Assembly (NCBI GenBank): GCA_016490735.1
Contig: JAEMWC010000950.1
Coordinates: 267,697-331,696, forward strand
Direction: 5' to 3'
DNA length: 64,000 bases
DNA from: Pachyseris speciosa
Lineage: Eukaryota; Cnidaria; Anthozoa; Scleractinia; Pachyseridae
Under the pieces are notes generated by a model. That model was not told the DNA's origin, made no database searches, and saw only the letters and a list, made by a program, of their open reading frames with translations. The translations under genes were made by a program, and so were the position numbers. How positions within the stretch are numbered: position 1 is the first letter of the stretch; each line of letters opens with the position of its first letter. Below are positions 40,757-53,285 of the stretch, piece by piece.

Positions 40757-41038
40757 CGGAGTTTACAAAGACACCAGGAAAACAAACCCTTGTAAGTGGG
40801 AAGCCTGGCATCATAGACTGTAGTGCCCAGGGAGCACCTGATCCACAGTTGGAGAAATGGAACAGAGAAGATGGAAAACTGCTTGGCAAGAGAAGATTCA
40901 GAAGGCTCTCCAACTGGAGCTTGTATATTGATCCAGTTCACCCAGAGGATGGAGGAAGATACAGATGTCACATCAAACAGAGTAAAGGAGACAGATCAAC
41001 CACAAGCAAACATAAGGCCATTGATGTTTCCGTTATAG
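40757..41038 (+). CDS. Ig-domain exon 2 of the host gene
   Basis: 282 bp, phase 1-1, donor GTGAGT. Reads EFTKTPGKQTLVSGKPGIID, CSAQGAPDPQLEKWN (Cys and Trp), then LYIDPVHPEDGGRYRCHIKQ (D-x-G-x-Y-x-C). I-set-like domain. Confidence 0.85.
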
Positions 41039-41615
41039 GTGAGTAAAAGAAAAACAACGGAAGTGGTAGCAAGTTGCTCAAGAGGTTACAACAGCGCTAC
41101 AAATCTACTTTGGCAGTGATTTGAAATTTAACACTATTTGGTTTCACTACTACTTAAGTTGTGTTCATAACTGCGGCGATCGTTCACGTTATCATCCGTT
41201 ATTTACGTACATCTGATTCACACGGACGAATCGCGACGAGTACCGCTTAATATTGCTTTGAATGTTTGCCGTGCGCCCCAATGTAACTTTTCCGTGGATT
41301 TTGTTCAAGATACTCATCGAAGACAGGCGGACTTCATTTCGTGCCGAATGAATTCTCGGTAGCGTTTCCGAAGTCTTGGGATTGGTTTCGACCAACTATT
41401 TCACGGCTAACAGTAAAAGGAAGCTGGGATTTCATGTCATGAGGGGTTTCAAAAAATGCGCTCTTCAAAATTAATGAACAATGGAAACCTCGGTGCAGCA
41501 GCTAGACAGTTTTCAAAGTCATTTTATAAGGTAGAGTTTTTACTGAAAACAAGTACTAATCTGCCCCAACCCACCGCCCCCCGCGAGAGTTTTTGACTTC
41601 CGACAGCGCCCTGTT
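41039..41615. other. Intron, no feature seen
   Basis: No exon or recognisable repeat. Confidence 0.35.
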
Positions 41616-42140
41616 TGACCGCAATGAATTCTGGGATCATTGTCTGCTCCAAGCGCGAACAACAAGACTCTTCAAACATACACTTTTCGCCTAAAACTCC
41701 AAAAACCACTCTCGCCTTCCAGCTTTCATCACGGCAACCTTTGAGAAATGGACCAAGACTAGCAACGACGCGCCGCTTTTGAGACGAGAGTAGTTTTCAG
41801 ACTTTTTCCGCCTGGCTTCTACTCTGTACTCCAAAACCCGACAGTCAACTTAAGCTTATATCTCATCGTGATTTGGTAAGCGCAGATCTCCAGCCTTTTA
41901 ATGATGTTTTTCGATCACCAGTCGGGAAGGCAAACCGATAATGCAGTTAATAAGTAGCGATCCACAGCTCCAGCACTCACGTAAGTTTCGTATCCGATGA
42001 GCTTAATCGATGTTTTAACCGCCAAATTTATAGTCTACGTCACACCATCAAACAATCCTTTCTACCCGTCAATCATTTCACGTCCAGTTTTAGTTTTACT
42101 CTTCAAAAATGTTCACATAATTCACGTATGAATATTAACA
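41616..42140. repeat. Third copy of the repeat that forms the arms of the 52-61 kb inverted repeat
   Basis: CTGTACTCCAAAACCCGACA, CGATGTTTTAACCGCCAAAT, TATAGTCTACGTCACAC and CCCGTCAATCATTTCACGT match 61050-61340 in the same orientation with about 15-20% differences by eye. It ends near TGAATATTAACATGGTACGC. It is a dispersed repeat of unknown class. Confidence 0.7.
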
Positions 42141-45100
42141 TGGTACGCATACAAATGAGCTTAACTTCATGAAGGGCTGGCGGCATAAACTGCCTATGTG
42201 GAATTTTCGGACGCCTGAAATCGTCTGCCAGGGCGTCCACCTTGGAAGGAACGAACGAAGCACGAGACGAAACCGAGACGAAACCTAGGGACTCGCGTTC
42301 TTCAGTGGCTGCGTCTTCGTGCTTTTAATTGCCTTTGTTACCTTCATTGTTGTGTTTAGTTGTTGGATAAAAGACCGCATTACCCTGGAGATTCAACAGG
42401 AAAACCCATTGATCAGACAAATGAATAATCGGATAACACGTCACGATCGATACGGCCTGCGGAAATTAAAGCTTGTAATTTTGTAATAACAGCTTTTATT
42501 TTGTTCTTAAAATTCAGATATTACATAGTATTTCTTCGTCTAAGTGTACTATAAGACATAGCGATTGAAAATAACTTGACAGCTGACTTGAATATTTTCA
42601 AACTCGACAGTCAAGTGTCGTGCTTCGATTTGTTTCATATTCGAAATTTGCATATGCATGACGTGTTGACACCGTAATTTCCTTAAAATATTTCGTCTCT
42701 CTAATAACGACAAATAAAAATCTTTCGTTTGCTTAAACTCGCTTAACGCTTTTGTAGCAGTCAAGTTGACGTAGAGTCCCTTTGAGTTCGAATGTATTGC
42801 ATAAAAAGCATGAAAACCAAGGACACTTGCGAACTGTATTTACATATTCTTGTTGTCGGCATTCTGGTCAAAATCACGTCGCAGTTTTTTTCTATTCAAA
42901 TGAAAAAGTAGGAAAAATCTCCGCCTCTGCATCTTCATTGCAGAAAAAAAAGAGGCTGTTACTTTATGGTTTATCCATGACCATTGTATTTGTTAAAACA
43001 AGAGGTAAATTCGAGCGATCGACTACACTTTCGACATAATAAATAATTGGTGACGCGCTGCCTCGTAGATTTGGCTTGTCGAAAATTTAAAACAAGTATT
43101 TCGGCTTCATGTCGCTTAATGTCATTAAAATAATATATATATTTAGCCAAGCCTAAAAGCGGAGCTCCAAAAGCATTCTTTTTCTACTGGCATTTACATA
43201 TAGTCTGCTTGTCATATCACCCATCTGACCTCACTCAAGCTACAGACCCAATGTTGCAAAAAATTGTATGGAAAGGTGATCTGAGCAAGTGGCACAGTGG
43301 ATTTGGACCCTCCAGTCCAGATCTGCTTGTGGATCAGATTTGGACCCCCTAGTCCAGAACTGCTAGCAGATATGAACCCCCTTTTACGGATTTGGACCCC
43401 CCCCCCCCCTAAGAACAAGCGTTCTATTGAGTAAGGTAATAAAAATTCCTTTGCAAATTGAGTTTGGAGATGTTGAAAAGCAAAATAAAAATATTGAGGT
43501 AGGTTTTTTTAAAAATAATCTTTAATACTTTGTGTAAAAAAAGAACCTGCAACGCTAGTTTGCATCTATAAATTTTTAAAACAAAACATTTCTTAACAAC
43601 TTAGAGCAATACCTAAGGACAGGTCTGTTTCCCCGTTCAACTGTAGGCTACTTAGTTATGGTTTAGAGCCACTAGAAATTGGTGGAGAAGCCTGGTGAAT
43701 GCTCTTTTGAATCAGTATCCGACATCAGATATATAGTGATTCAGATCATCACTTCATAAAGAATGCAATTTCAGTTATCCAAAGCCTCCCATGAGACAGT
43801 TGGAAATCAGAAATTGTGTATCCTCTGGATATATGTATGCTTCAAAAAAATTATGAAAGAAAGATACATGGAAATCAATAAAAATATTTAGATGATATGC
43901 ATTAAGACCAAGATATTTCTTGTGATCAGTTACTTCTTGACCTTACTATTGAAAAAAACTTCTTGCTGACATTAAGCTCATCAATCAATGCACCTTCAGT
44001 GTTTTCAAAAAGAAATCCTGCTGCTCTTCTGGCCAGCCAAGTGCAAGACTAAGCAACTTGATAATAAAATATTGGGCATTTGGTTGATATCACTATCAAG
44101 GTAATTAACAATGTAGTATGGGGTTGTAAGGTAATGATTCACCAAAGCAAAAGTGCTGGAAATCCGTGTTAGCCATCTTAACTTGATTTTCTATTTTGCA
44201 AGAAAGGTAAGGACTAGTTTCACATTTCTCCATGCACATTTGAAATTGCACAACATACTTCATCAAACATCAAAAATCTCATTAAACATTAGTGCCAAAT
44301 GTCATCCAAACATATCACAAGATTGGTGTGACCAGCTATGAATAAAATTAATTGAAAGACTGCATGCAGGAGAAGGAAGTCCAAAGAATGTGTAACATTG
44401 ATGAGAAAGAGCTTACTTTAAGTTTAATTTTAAGTTTTACGTTTAATAATTCCTTTTCATGCGAATACATCTAAGTTGATACAAAAAAAAAGTGCATGAC
44501 TGGAGAATAATTGGGGGAAAGTAAATCCCCATAAATCTCCGTTATTTTTCTGTGAGACGTTTGCGAACTGACCGTTTGCGAAACGACTCGTTTGCGAAAC
44601 GACCGACATTCCAACAAACATAAGTATTACAAGAAAACAAAGCACAATACGAATAATATTCTTCGAAGATTCTTGGAGAAGGTGGAGAAATTAGACAAGT
44701 AACAAAAATTGCTTAGCAATTTTGACATAAATGTCCGTAGAAAAGACAAAAAAGAGGTCCACACCTGATCGTTTAGAGCAGTCAACAGGAATCACTGAGG
44801 CAGCAATCACTCGGAACGCGAGAGAGCTGAATAATAGCGCCATTTCCCACAAAATCTTTCCTTGGCTGACACAAAACGCTAAGAGCTTTGATAGTTTTAC
44901 TGGTACTTCCCATGTCTTCCCAAGAACCTTCTTCAATTAATGATTCTCAGTGGCAAAGCGTCATCAAGTTAACGAAGAAAGCGCTTGCCAAACCACACCA
45001 GCATTTCTCTCGCAGACCCGTTCACTATAAAATTTATCAAAGCCAGCCCAGCCAGTCAACCCATTTCGGTGGTTTTAACATCCAAACGCTGATTCTTACC

Positions 45101-46050
45101 GGTTCAAACAAATTAAGACGACATGTTTATAGACGGCGAAACTTAATACTGTTGTTTACAGGCCGCTTTCGACGAAGATCTCTAAAGCGTTTTTCAAATG
45201 ACTAGTGAAGCGCGCTGGTCTTTGACATTTTTGACAGCATTTTTGACAACTTTATGTCAGATTTTGAGACGTGCACATGCACATGCATTTGATCGGCTTT
45301 TTTTTTTCTCGAGCTTGAGTTTCCGCCTTTAATGCTTAATTTTACGAGGACTCATTGTGATTACGTGTTATTAAGATAAGGGCAAAAGTTTCTTAACGGT
45401 GTTGAAGTACCAAGGTCGAAAAACAGTCAGCCAAGCCGAGTAAAAACACGCGTTCGCTTGCAAAGAAATCAACGTAACAAAACAAACAAACAATTCAACT
45501 ACTTCTTTGCGTCCAAAACGAGTACACATGATTGTTATTTATATCCATTCCAGAGAAAAAGACAAGTTTCATTCCTGAACAAAAGTAACAACGATTAAAC
45601 CAAATGTTAAGCTTCTATTTATTTAATTTACCTCACTGTCCTGCGCCGTGTTGTAGAGGTTTCTACCACTTGAAAATACGTAAGCTTCAGTAAAGTAAAA
45701 ACAAGCATCAGCAAAAATAGCAAACGGTTTGTCCAAAGAAAGAGCCTCTTCCACAGAGTTTGAGCTACCATTAATACCGGTGAACTGTTAAGTGACTTTT
45801 CTTGGTGAGATGCAAGATGCCGCGGAGAAGTAAAAGCCCTTGAAGCGTTGAATTATACTGTTTTCAACCGCACAATCGATCCAAGTTTGAAGCTTTTCCT
45901 GAGAAAAGTCCTTCCTTTCATCACTTGAAAATTTACCTTTTGACAAATTTATCTTTTGACAAGTTCTTGATTTTTATGCTTTTTACGCGAAAGACAAACT
46001 TCGATCGAAGAAGATGAAGTTGTTTTGCTCAAAGTAAAGAAACCAACTGA
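42141..46050. other. Long intron, no gene seen
   Basis: Contains a pyrimidine/C-tract with repeated GATTTGGACCC (43300-43412) and three GTTTGCGAA units (44559-44600, ACGTTTGCGAA and CGTTTGCGAAACGAC). No exon or ORF with protein character. A 43-kb region ORF of about 100 codons at 44888-45205 has no recognisable pattern. Confidence 0.4.
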
Positions 46051-46345
46051 ATGTGAAATTACGAGCCGCAGAAAGCGCGCGAAAACTTATGGGTGTCCCA
46101 CACCTGGCTTGAGCCTGCGATCCAATCGAAAGCAAGTACCTGGTCAGCGGTCAACTTCAAAAAAACAGCTGACCTCGTTGAGGTCTTAACTTGAGCCCGC
46201 GATATGGTCACGTGACAATGGTCAGCAGATACCTTGTTTTGACAGGTGTCAATTTGGCTATAAGGTAGATGTCCAGTATCAAAGACGTACGCTGTAAAGT
46301 AGCTGGTCAGCTGGGCCAGGTGGAGTATAGCTGCCATGTTGGATT
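46051..46345. repeat. Probable dispersed repeat
   Basis: Sequence with CTTGAGCCTGCGATCC and, about 90 bases on, CTTGAGCCCGCGATATGGTCACGTG suggests an internal near-duplicate of a repeat family. A minus-strand 92-codon frame across it has no domain. Assignment as a dispersed repeat is inference. Confidence 0.35.
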
Positions 46346-46351
46346 ATTATG

Positions 46352-46382
<31 letters not shown>

Positions 46383-46469
46383 GACTCCGTCGTCGTCGTC
46401 GTGCGTACGCGCCCACGAGCAATACCACTAGCCATTTTTACCATGAGAAAAACAGTTGACGGGTTTCTA

Positions 46470-46520
46470 TAGGTATGGTGCTCCGCTTGGCGGCCCTTCG
46501 GGCCGCCGGAGCTCCGCTAA
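46470..46520. other. Strong GC hairpin
   Basis: GGCGGCC (46489-46495), loop CTTCG, GGCCGCC (46501-46507), flanked by GTGCTCCGC and GGAGCTCCGC. A very stable UUCG-like stem-loop in otherwise AT-rich sequence. Possibly the core of a small repeat element. Confidence 0.6.
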
Positions 46521-47510
46521 AAATCATTTCCCACCAAAACGTATTAGAAAACTGATGAAACCTTCTGAGAACTTTTCCGATCCGAAGACAAACATAAGAC
46601 TTGCTGTATTTTTTTTAATCGAGAAAGCGGCTTTTATCGTCGTTCAGTGACAATACCAAAGCAAGTCGGTTTCGTTTATTCCAAGATCATGACAAGGTTT
46701 ATTTCTTCAATCAGATCGATCCCAGAGTAACAGTTCTAAAATAAATTGGCTTTAATTTCTAAAAAGCGGTTGCTTTTTGAAAGGTGCGACTTTTCCAAAC
46801 CTGAAACTTTCACAACACCCAGGAATTTAAATCCATGTCGGTCACACTCGTCTTACGGTACGCCACTTTCGATATGCAAGATCGGGACAGATGTAACGTA
46901 GTACAATGATAAACACTTGCTGTAAAAAAAAAAAAAAAACCTTACTACAAATTTCTAATAAATGTTTTTGGAAGCTTGTGCTAAGCTGCGATAATGATTC
47001 ATAATTTTCTTTTGTAACTTTAATATTAAAAGCCCACGCAAGAATGATCTATGCATATCCGGCATAGGTGGCGTTTCATGTTTCCTTTTCAAAAGTTGTA
47101 AATGTGCGAGAAAAAGATCCATTCAAAGGAAAACAATAAAAAACAATTGGCCATTAGATTTTATTGTGTCAGCCTTTCGTCCATTTGACCGAGGTAAATT
47201 TTTAACCTAGGTTTTTGTTCCTGAACCGCGCGAGCTTCATTCGTGAACCGCACGGTTTCGTCTTGTTCCTCCCGCGGGCAGTTCACGCGTTCTGCCCTTG
47301 CGGTTCACGCGTGCCGATGTCCAAATGATTTCAGGCGGTACTGTATATATGATTTGAAATATACGATTTTCACATATTTGATAGATTCATTCTCATGCAT
47401 ATAAACCTGTCAATGTGATAGTAAAACTTGCCACAAGTTTAAATTGAGTGTGATGCCATTTTCCAACTTCTAGCATGTACTTTCTCTTTGCTCTGTTAGG
47501 CTGTAACTAG
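46521..47510. other. Intron, no feature seen
   Basis: A-run at 46924-46939, otherwise nothing recognised. Confidence 0.35.
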
Positions 47511-47514
47511 AGTA

Positions 47515-47835
47515 TCATCTCGTAGCTCATGATTCTTAGGCCACCCATACCCATCTCTGATTCCCAGATGGGATATTCTTGTCCAAAGAACCTCATGTTT
47601 TTGAGGCCTTCTTTTTAGAGCCTCCAATGCCACTCTCTACTCTCTGCTAATCACATATGGTGTCCTAACATGTAGCTTATGATTCTTAGGCCATCCATAT
47701 GCATCCATGACTGGAACAGAACAGCCTGATTCTCAGCTGGGGTACCTTTGTCCAAAGAGCCCCATGTTTTTTTTGCAATATGAAGCCTCCTCTTTAGGCC
47801 CTCCAATGCCCCTGTTTACTCTTTGCTAATCCTTG
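47515..47835. repeat. Imperfect tandem repeat, about 160-bp unit, two copies
   Basis: GCTCATGATTCTTAGGCCAC to CTCTCTGCTAATC is repeated as GCTTATGATTCTTAGGCCAT to CTCTTTGCTAATCC. The second copy carries a short insertion (GGAACAGAACAGCC). Divergent, so old. Confidence 0.75.
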
Positions 47836-48039
47836 CCTCTATCATTGGCCTCAAAGGTTCTGTTATTGTTGCTACATGTATGTCAGATATGAACCGCCCA
47901 GATGCAAAAATTAATAATAAGTCAATTCCAGGAAGTTGGGTGTTTCACGCTTTGAGGTCTGCTTCAGTCTGTGATGGCCTCCTGCTACGTAGCTGATTCT
48001 ATTCCTGACAGCAGCATTCCATTACCTCCACCCAGTTAG

Positions 48040-48130
48040 GCCCATGATGGCTAGGTGGTAGGAGCTCTGGACTGCAAGGTTGTAAGTTCAAACCACAGAC
48101 CGGACCACAAAACAGGCTCCTAAACTAACT
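48040..48130 (+). mobile_element. Second tRNA-derived SINE head
   Basis: A box TGGCTAGGTGG (48048-48058) and B box AGTTCAAACC (48085-48094), then CGGACCA-type acceptor sequence, spaced as in a tRNA. The body downstream is not delimited and no tail was found. More diverged than the SINE at 20253. Confidence 0.55.
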
Positions 48131-49367
48131 AGTGAGATCATGTTGGCTGTGTTCTCTGTGCTCAGATTATTGCATCATTAGGTGTGACGTTGAGTCGTTG
48201 ACCTTGTCACCTTTACAAGCAAAACTCGAATATCTGAAAACGAAACCACACATTGTTCGCAAAAAGTGGCAAACGTGTTTCCCAGCCCTGTGGTCAGGTC
48301 TGTTTCATCTCAGGATTAAGTGGAGTCTTGACGATAGGCTAACCCCATATCCCTGCACAAAGCCTTACAGTTGGTTGTGGAACCAACAGTCCAGTGGATG
48401 GAGGTAGCCCATAAAACTCCCGCTTGAGTAGTGAGGACAATGTAGCAGTAGAATGTTGGCTTGTCAATGCTGAAATGGCAATTAAATCAGTTGAGGGGCA
48501 GACTGCGCTCCAATGTCTCTTGAGCACCCTTTTCGCGTGAATGTCATGTTCCTCCTTGTCTTGCAGACAGTGTACCATTAAAGCACATTTTTATCTTGAT
48601 AAAATGGTAGGGACAACTATCTGAAACTTACACTGGTATTGCAAATTGATCTGAAGCTGAAATAACGCAAAACAACAGTCACTTGTGTCTGAGCGAGGTA
48701 AAGTTTGTAATTGTTCCCTGGTCATCATTGGAACGACTTGCGTGTCCTGAAAAAATTTTGAGAATCCTTAGGATTAATACCTGTGTGCTAAAGTGGACAG
48801 ATGGCCACAACAACCACTGTATTCATTTCTTTATTCATTGTTACCACAAAAAGTGGCACGAAACTATTAGCATGGTAATACGTTGTTATATTCCACCTTT
48901 TGATGTTGTCCCAGCCGAAACTGAATGGCATCATTGGGAAAACTGATGGCAGCTTCCAATTAATTCAGTTGAAACTCTAACATTAATTATTGTTGCTAGC
49001 TCAAGGTGCGAGGGTGGGGCACCAGCAGCTCTCTTCATTGATAAGTCACAAAATAAACATTAACTTAAGACTGTCATTCTCGTCAGTGGATTTCAATCTT
49101 GGTGAAGTGCACGCCAGAGATACCGCCACTCATCTCTGAAAGATTATTTTTCCTTAAAAACAAAGAGACCTAATCTGAACACCCAGTTGGGATATCTTTA
49201 AGTTAAATTCTCTTTTCTTAAATTGCACCCATGAAGGAATTCTTATCTGGTAATGCGATTACCAATAGTCATCATAGCTTTTTCTGTTTTTTTCTTTTTA
49301 TTATCATAGGCAATGTAACTATTTAACGCCTTTTAAGGGTGTAATTATAGAAGCTTTTCTTGCTTAG
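48131..49367. other. Intron, no feature seen
   Basis: Ends with acceptor TTTTCTTGCTTAG. No domains found in the short ORFs. Confidence 0.4.
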
Positions 49368-49613
49368 TTCTCCCAGAAATCCAGCTATCAGGACCTCGTG
49401 ACATACGAGAAGGGGACAATGTGACCCTGAATTGCAGCATAAGCGGTACTCCAAAGCCATCAGTACAATGGTACAAGGACAGAAATCTTGTTTCTGGAGG
49501 AAGCACTACACTGTTTCTTAGAGAAGTGAAGACTGAAGATAAAGGAAGGTACACATGCAAAGCAGAAAACACTGGTGGTTCCGACGAAGCTGACATTTAT
49601 ATTGCAGTGCATA
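49368..49613 (+). CDS. Ig-domain exon 3 of the host gene
   Basis: 246 bp, phase 1-1, donor GTAATT. Reads LPEIQLSGPRDIREGDNVTL, NCSISGTPKPSVQWYKDRNL (Cys, Trp) and EVKTEDKGRYTCKAENTGGS. A textbook I-set Ig domain. Confidence 0.92.
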
Positions 49614-50437
49614 GTAATTCCTTACCAATTTTGTTGCATTTTGATGTTCAAAAAAGTATCCCAAACCCGTTGTCCTTCAGTCATTTTCAAGCTCTTGAAC
49701 TACCTTGAAGTATAGTGCTATTGGTCTTTTGTCCTATCTGTGGAATTGTTTGCAAACACCTTGTGGCTAGCTAAAATTAAAATTCCCTGACTTTTTATTA
49801 ACCTTGAACACACTCTGTATCTCCCCAACTTTTCCCTCATGGCCAGGACCGCAGCTAACTGTACGCATGGACGCAGATGCGTGGCTGAATAAGTCTAAAA
49901 AAATGAAATAAAGTAAAGTAGTAATAAATTAATAAAAAAAAGAACTAATAAATGAAAGAATAAAAATAAAAAAAAAACAATTTGCCTCTATTCACTAAAA
50001 TCTGCATGCTTTCTAAAAATGTTTGCTATAAGACAGTGGACAGTGTTTTTCTACGTCTGAATGTCGGTTTCCATGGAGAAGAAACGTGACTCATTGGTAG
50101 ACCGAATGGTCCAAAAAGGCAGGAAAATAGCAAGCAGAGAGCCAAAGGGATGGTAAAGAGTTCACGCGGTCACCTTGTTTAATAGCCTTGAATCGGCCTG
50201 TCTTCGGAGGAGGGTCTAGAAAAATTTGGGACTTGAGGATGGGGTGCCGGGAGAAGGGGACTTTAAAAAATTGTACGTACCTTTGGAAGAATCCTGGCTA
50301 CACCCTTGATGGTGGCAACCTTGTGTTACATTACTTGTACCAATCAGTATGGTGGTGTTAGTTACCGGATAAATTGACACTGGAATTAACTGCATCATCG
50401 ACAACTGACATGCTAAAAATTATTTTCCTCCTTTCAG
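49614..50437. other. Intron with A-rich retroelement-like tail
   Basis: A-rich run at about 49888-49980 (AAATTAATAAAAAAAAGAAC) may be a retroelement tail. No exon. Confidence 0.35.
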
Positions 50438-50686
50438 TTCCGCCTAAACTGGGCCATGACCTCCAAAATAAATCTGTCCCATTACACACTACATTTACGA
50501 TGAAGTGCATCATGGATGGTTTTCCATCACCAGCGGTAAATTGGACCAAGAATGGAGCACTTCTCCCAAATGCCAGCAATGTGGTTACCATCAATAATGC
50601 TTCCTTTGATGATGCAGGCCTATATGGATGCAGTGCTCAAAACTGGGTTGGGAAAGCGAGAAAAACTGTCTGGATTGACGTCACAG
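50438..50686 (+). CDS. Ig-domain exon 4 of the host gene
   Basis: 249 bp, phase 1-1, donor GTAGGC. Reads VPPKLGHDLQNKSVPLHTTF, MKCIMDGFPSPAVNWTKNGA and DDAGLYGCSAQNWVGKARKT. I-set Ig domain with sequons NKS, NAS. Confidence 0.9.
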
Positions 50687-51648
50687 GTAGGCTGTCGGTT
50701 ATTAAACTCTATGCATGGTTTTATACAGCCATAGATTTAAGCCTATAAGAAGTCAAGACTAAAATTAATAAGGAAACCGCAGCCAGTTAATAAATGAATG
50801 AAATCAAACTGTCTAACAGGCAATACAATAAAGTGAGGTAACAATGTGCTCACACTGCTTATTCTAATTCTTTTGCTGTATGGGTTTGTTGGTCTCAAAA
50901 CATTCCTCCCTTAGTTGTCATAATCCCAAGAATGCCAGATGCAGATGCCATGAAACACAAAGCGATAAAAACATCTCTTGTGAAGGCCCTTTTTAGATTG
51001 TGCTCAGCACTTAGTGAGGTGGCTGTGTTGCCAACATGGTACTTATCTTTGCCAGTGCAGTAATTATCATGAGGGACTAGTGACCACTCGGAATAACTTG
51101 TTTGTTTCTTTTTCTTTTTTTCGCACGAGATCTTTGTTGACAGTCAGTTCTTCGAACACTATTTATGCGGGTATTTTTTCAACAAGTTAATATGCATGTC
51201 CTGGCGATGATCACTTCCTCGTTCTTTATTTTGGTGAGGAATTGGTCTTGTAAATATTCCAGTGCTTTGCTCTCATCCAAGCTTGTTTTGTCCATGTACC
51301 TTTCCAAAACTGTGTGATCGGCATTTTTTGTTACTTTTATGGATTGTTCTCTCTTAAATAAACCACACCATTTGTAGTCTTATAAGTCACTTTAAACACC
51401 ACTTTTATTCCTGCTGACTGGACTGACTGACACAACTGACTCAGTGGATCTCTGAAATTGAACTTATAAGCTGTAATTCTCTAGTTTGACTGCAATTCAA
51501 GAACTCTCTATATGTTCACGTCTTGATTGAGTTGTTACCCAATGATGTAAACCTGAGCTCATCAAGCAATTTTGCATGGTACTGTATATTTAGACAGTTG
51601 TGACTGATATTGTAGTTATTGACTGGCTGAATTTTCTTCTTTATTCAG
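50687..51648. other. Intron, no feature seen
   Basis: Ends TTTATTCAG. Nothing recognised. Confidence 0.4.
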
Positions 51649-51921
51649 TTTCTCCTCAGGTATCTGTGTCTCCAAAAAACCAAACTATTCTTGAGGGCCA
51701 AGGTTCCAACATTAGCTGCAAGGCCACTGGTGTCCCAAAGCCAAAAATAACCTGGAAATTTGAGGATGGAGACCTTCCTTTAGGTGTCAGTGTGAGCACT
51801 ACCGAGGAGGGATCTCTCCTTAAGCTGCGAAACACAACAAAAGGAATGGAAGGAGTTTACAGGTGCACAGCAACAAACAAAGCCGACTCAGCAAATTCAA
51901 CTGTCACAGTTCATGTGTTAG
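51649..51921 (+). CDS. Ig-domain exon 5 of the host gene
   Basis: 273 bp, phase 1-1, donor GTAATC. Reads SPQVSVSPKNQTILEGQGSN, ISCKATGVPKPKITWKFEDG and MEGVYRCTATNKADSANSTV. I-set Ig domain like those of hemicentin or titin-type tandem arrays. Confidence 0.92.
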
Positions 51922-52090
51922 GTAATCTCTAAGAAGCCTTTGTTATCTCTTAATTATAAGTTATGTCGATCAGTCTCAAATGTAATTGTAATGTTTATGA
52001 ATCGTAATAATTTCAATGAATTTTGGTTAAATGGCGTTAATTCTCTTAGTTCTCTATACCTATCTGTTATCATGTAAATCCAAACTGCAG

Positions 52091-52363
52091 AAAAACCTAC
52101 TGCTGAAGTTGGTCCCAATCCACACCCCTCATTGATGAAAGGTGATGAACTCAAACTGACTTGCAAAGTCAGTGAATCTACGTCAGAGATGAGGTGGAAG
52201 AAAGACGATGGCCCAGTTATATCAAAAGCTCTTATAACGAATGGTGACAAGATGAGCACTCTTGTTATTGAAAACGTTGACACTGATGACAGCGGTGATT
52301 ATTCTTGTGAGGCACACAACGAAGCAGGTTTTATGTCATCCAGTGTGGAGATCAGAGTGAGAG
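52091..52363 (+). CDS. Ig-domain exon 6 of the host gene, last one recognised
   Basis: 273 bp, phase 1-1, acceptor CTGCAG and donor GTGAGA. Reads KPTAEVGPNPHPSLMKGDEL, LTCKVSESTSEMRWKKDDGP and DTDDSGDYSCEAHNEAGFMS. No further exon is seen in the remaining 11.6 kb, so the next one (membrane anchor, further Ig domains or the end) lies outside or is too short to see. Confidence 0.9.
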
Positions 52364-52494
52364 GTGAGATAGCGTTTATTGGAAAACCATTTTAGTTTCA
52401 TGTTCATTAAAGACAGGAGCAGTTCCCACAGCTTGTTATATTGCAAATGTACATTAAGGTAAACAGTTGTATTGTTTCATGTGTTAACAATGCT

Positions 52495-52640
52495 CAGATC
52501 TACATGTTCATTTTACATTTTGGTGCATTTCTTTGCCGTCCTTTGAAAATAACAGTTTCAAATGGTCAAATTGAAGGTACTGTGGAGGACATCTTTTAAT
52601 AACGGTACTTTTTTCATTCTTTTTCTTTATTTCAATGCCG
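52495..52640 (+). repeat. Direct repeat D, copy 1 (left edge of the inverted-repeat block)
   Basis: ATTTTGGTGCATTTCTTTGC through AAATTGAAGGTACTGTGGAG to TTTATTTCAATGCCGTC. A direct copy lies at 61580-61722 with about ten differences. Confidence 0.8.
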
Positions 52641-53134
52641 TCCACAACAATTGAAGGGCTCGGGGAAAGAACGTCCTCCTGGTTTTTGGTCAATTTGAGA
52701 TGTGCTCAAAAGAACCTGAGATCTGGCATGTGGACTTCACTCCAGTTTGCTCTGTATTTGTTTTTGCTGATTTCCTCTTCGTTTTCGAGAAATAACGTAT
52801 GTAAAAAATCCAAGTCAGCTCATTCCCTTGCGTATTAATATTCATGCGCAAATTGAATTACCTGTAGAGGCCTTGCGCACGGTATTGGTTACCAAACCCC
52901 AATTACTGACAATGTTCGACTTTTAGCCGTTATTATTATTATTTTTTTTTTGCTGTGGAGGAATTGCCTAGAAAACTAAAACATAAAAGTTTCTCTATTG
53001 TGTCAACTATTTATTTTGATGTTTGTTTTGCTTTTCCCTTGCTTGGTCTGCGTGTAACAACACAGCAAAGTTAGCGGACTCATCAAAATTTTTGTCGGGG
53101 GCGTTACATTTTCATCCGAAACCATGCACTTTCG

Positions 53135-53285
53135 GTTTCGTTTCCGGCGTTTGTAGCGTTTAGAATTTGCTATCGTTCGTTTGGTTCGCGGCATCTATCG
53201 TTTGAAACGATTACAAGAAAGCGTTTGAAACGTTTCAAAGTCGGAGAAGGTTTCAATCGTCTGAAGCGTTTCAAGCGTTCAAATG
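53135..53285. repeat. Subterminal array of GTTTGAAACG-like motifs, element 1 left
   Basis: Repeated CGTTTGAAACGATT, GCGTTTGAAACGTTTC and GAAGCGTTTCAAGCGTTC within about 150 bp, many of them palindromic. A matching array in inverse sense is at 54130-54245 (GCGAAACGTTTCAAACGAAACG). Confidence 0.75.

Noticed and set aside
45900..46340. Host exon or gene on the minus strand (92 codons)
   Set aside because: No domain, no splice sites, and internal near-duplicate phrases suggest a dispersed repeat.
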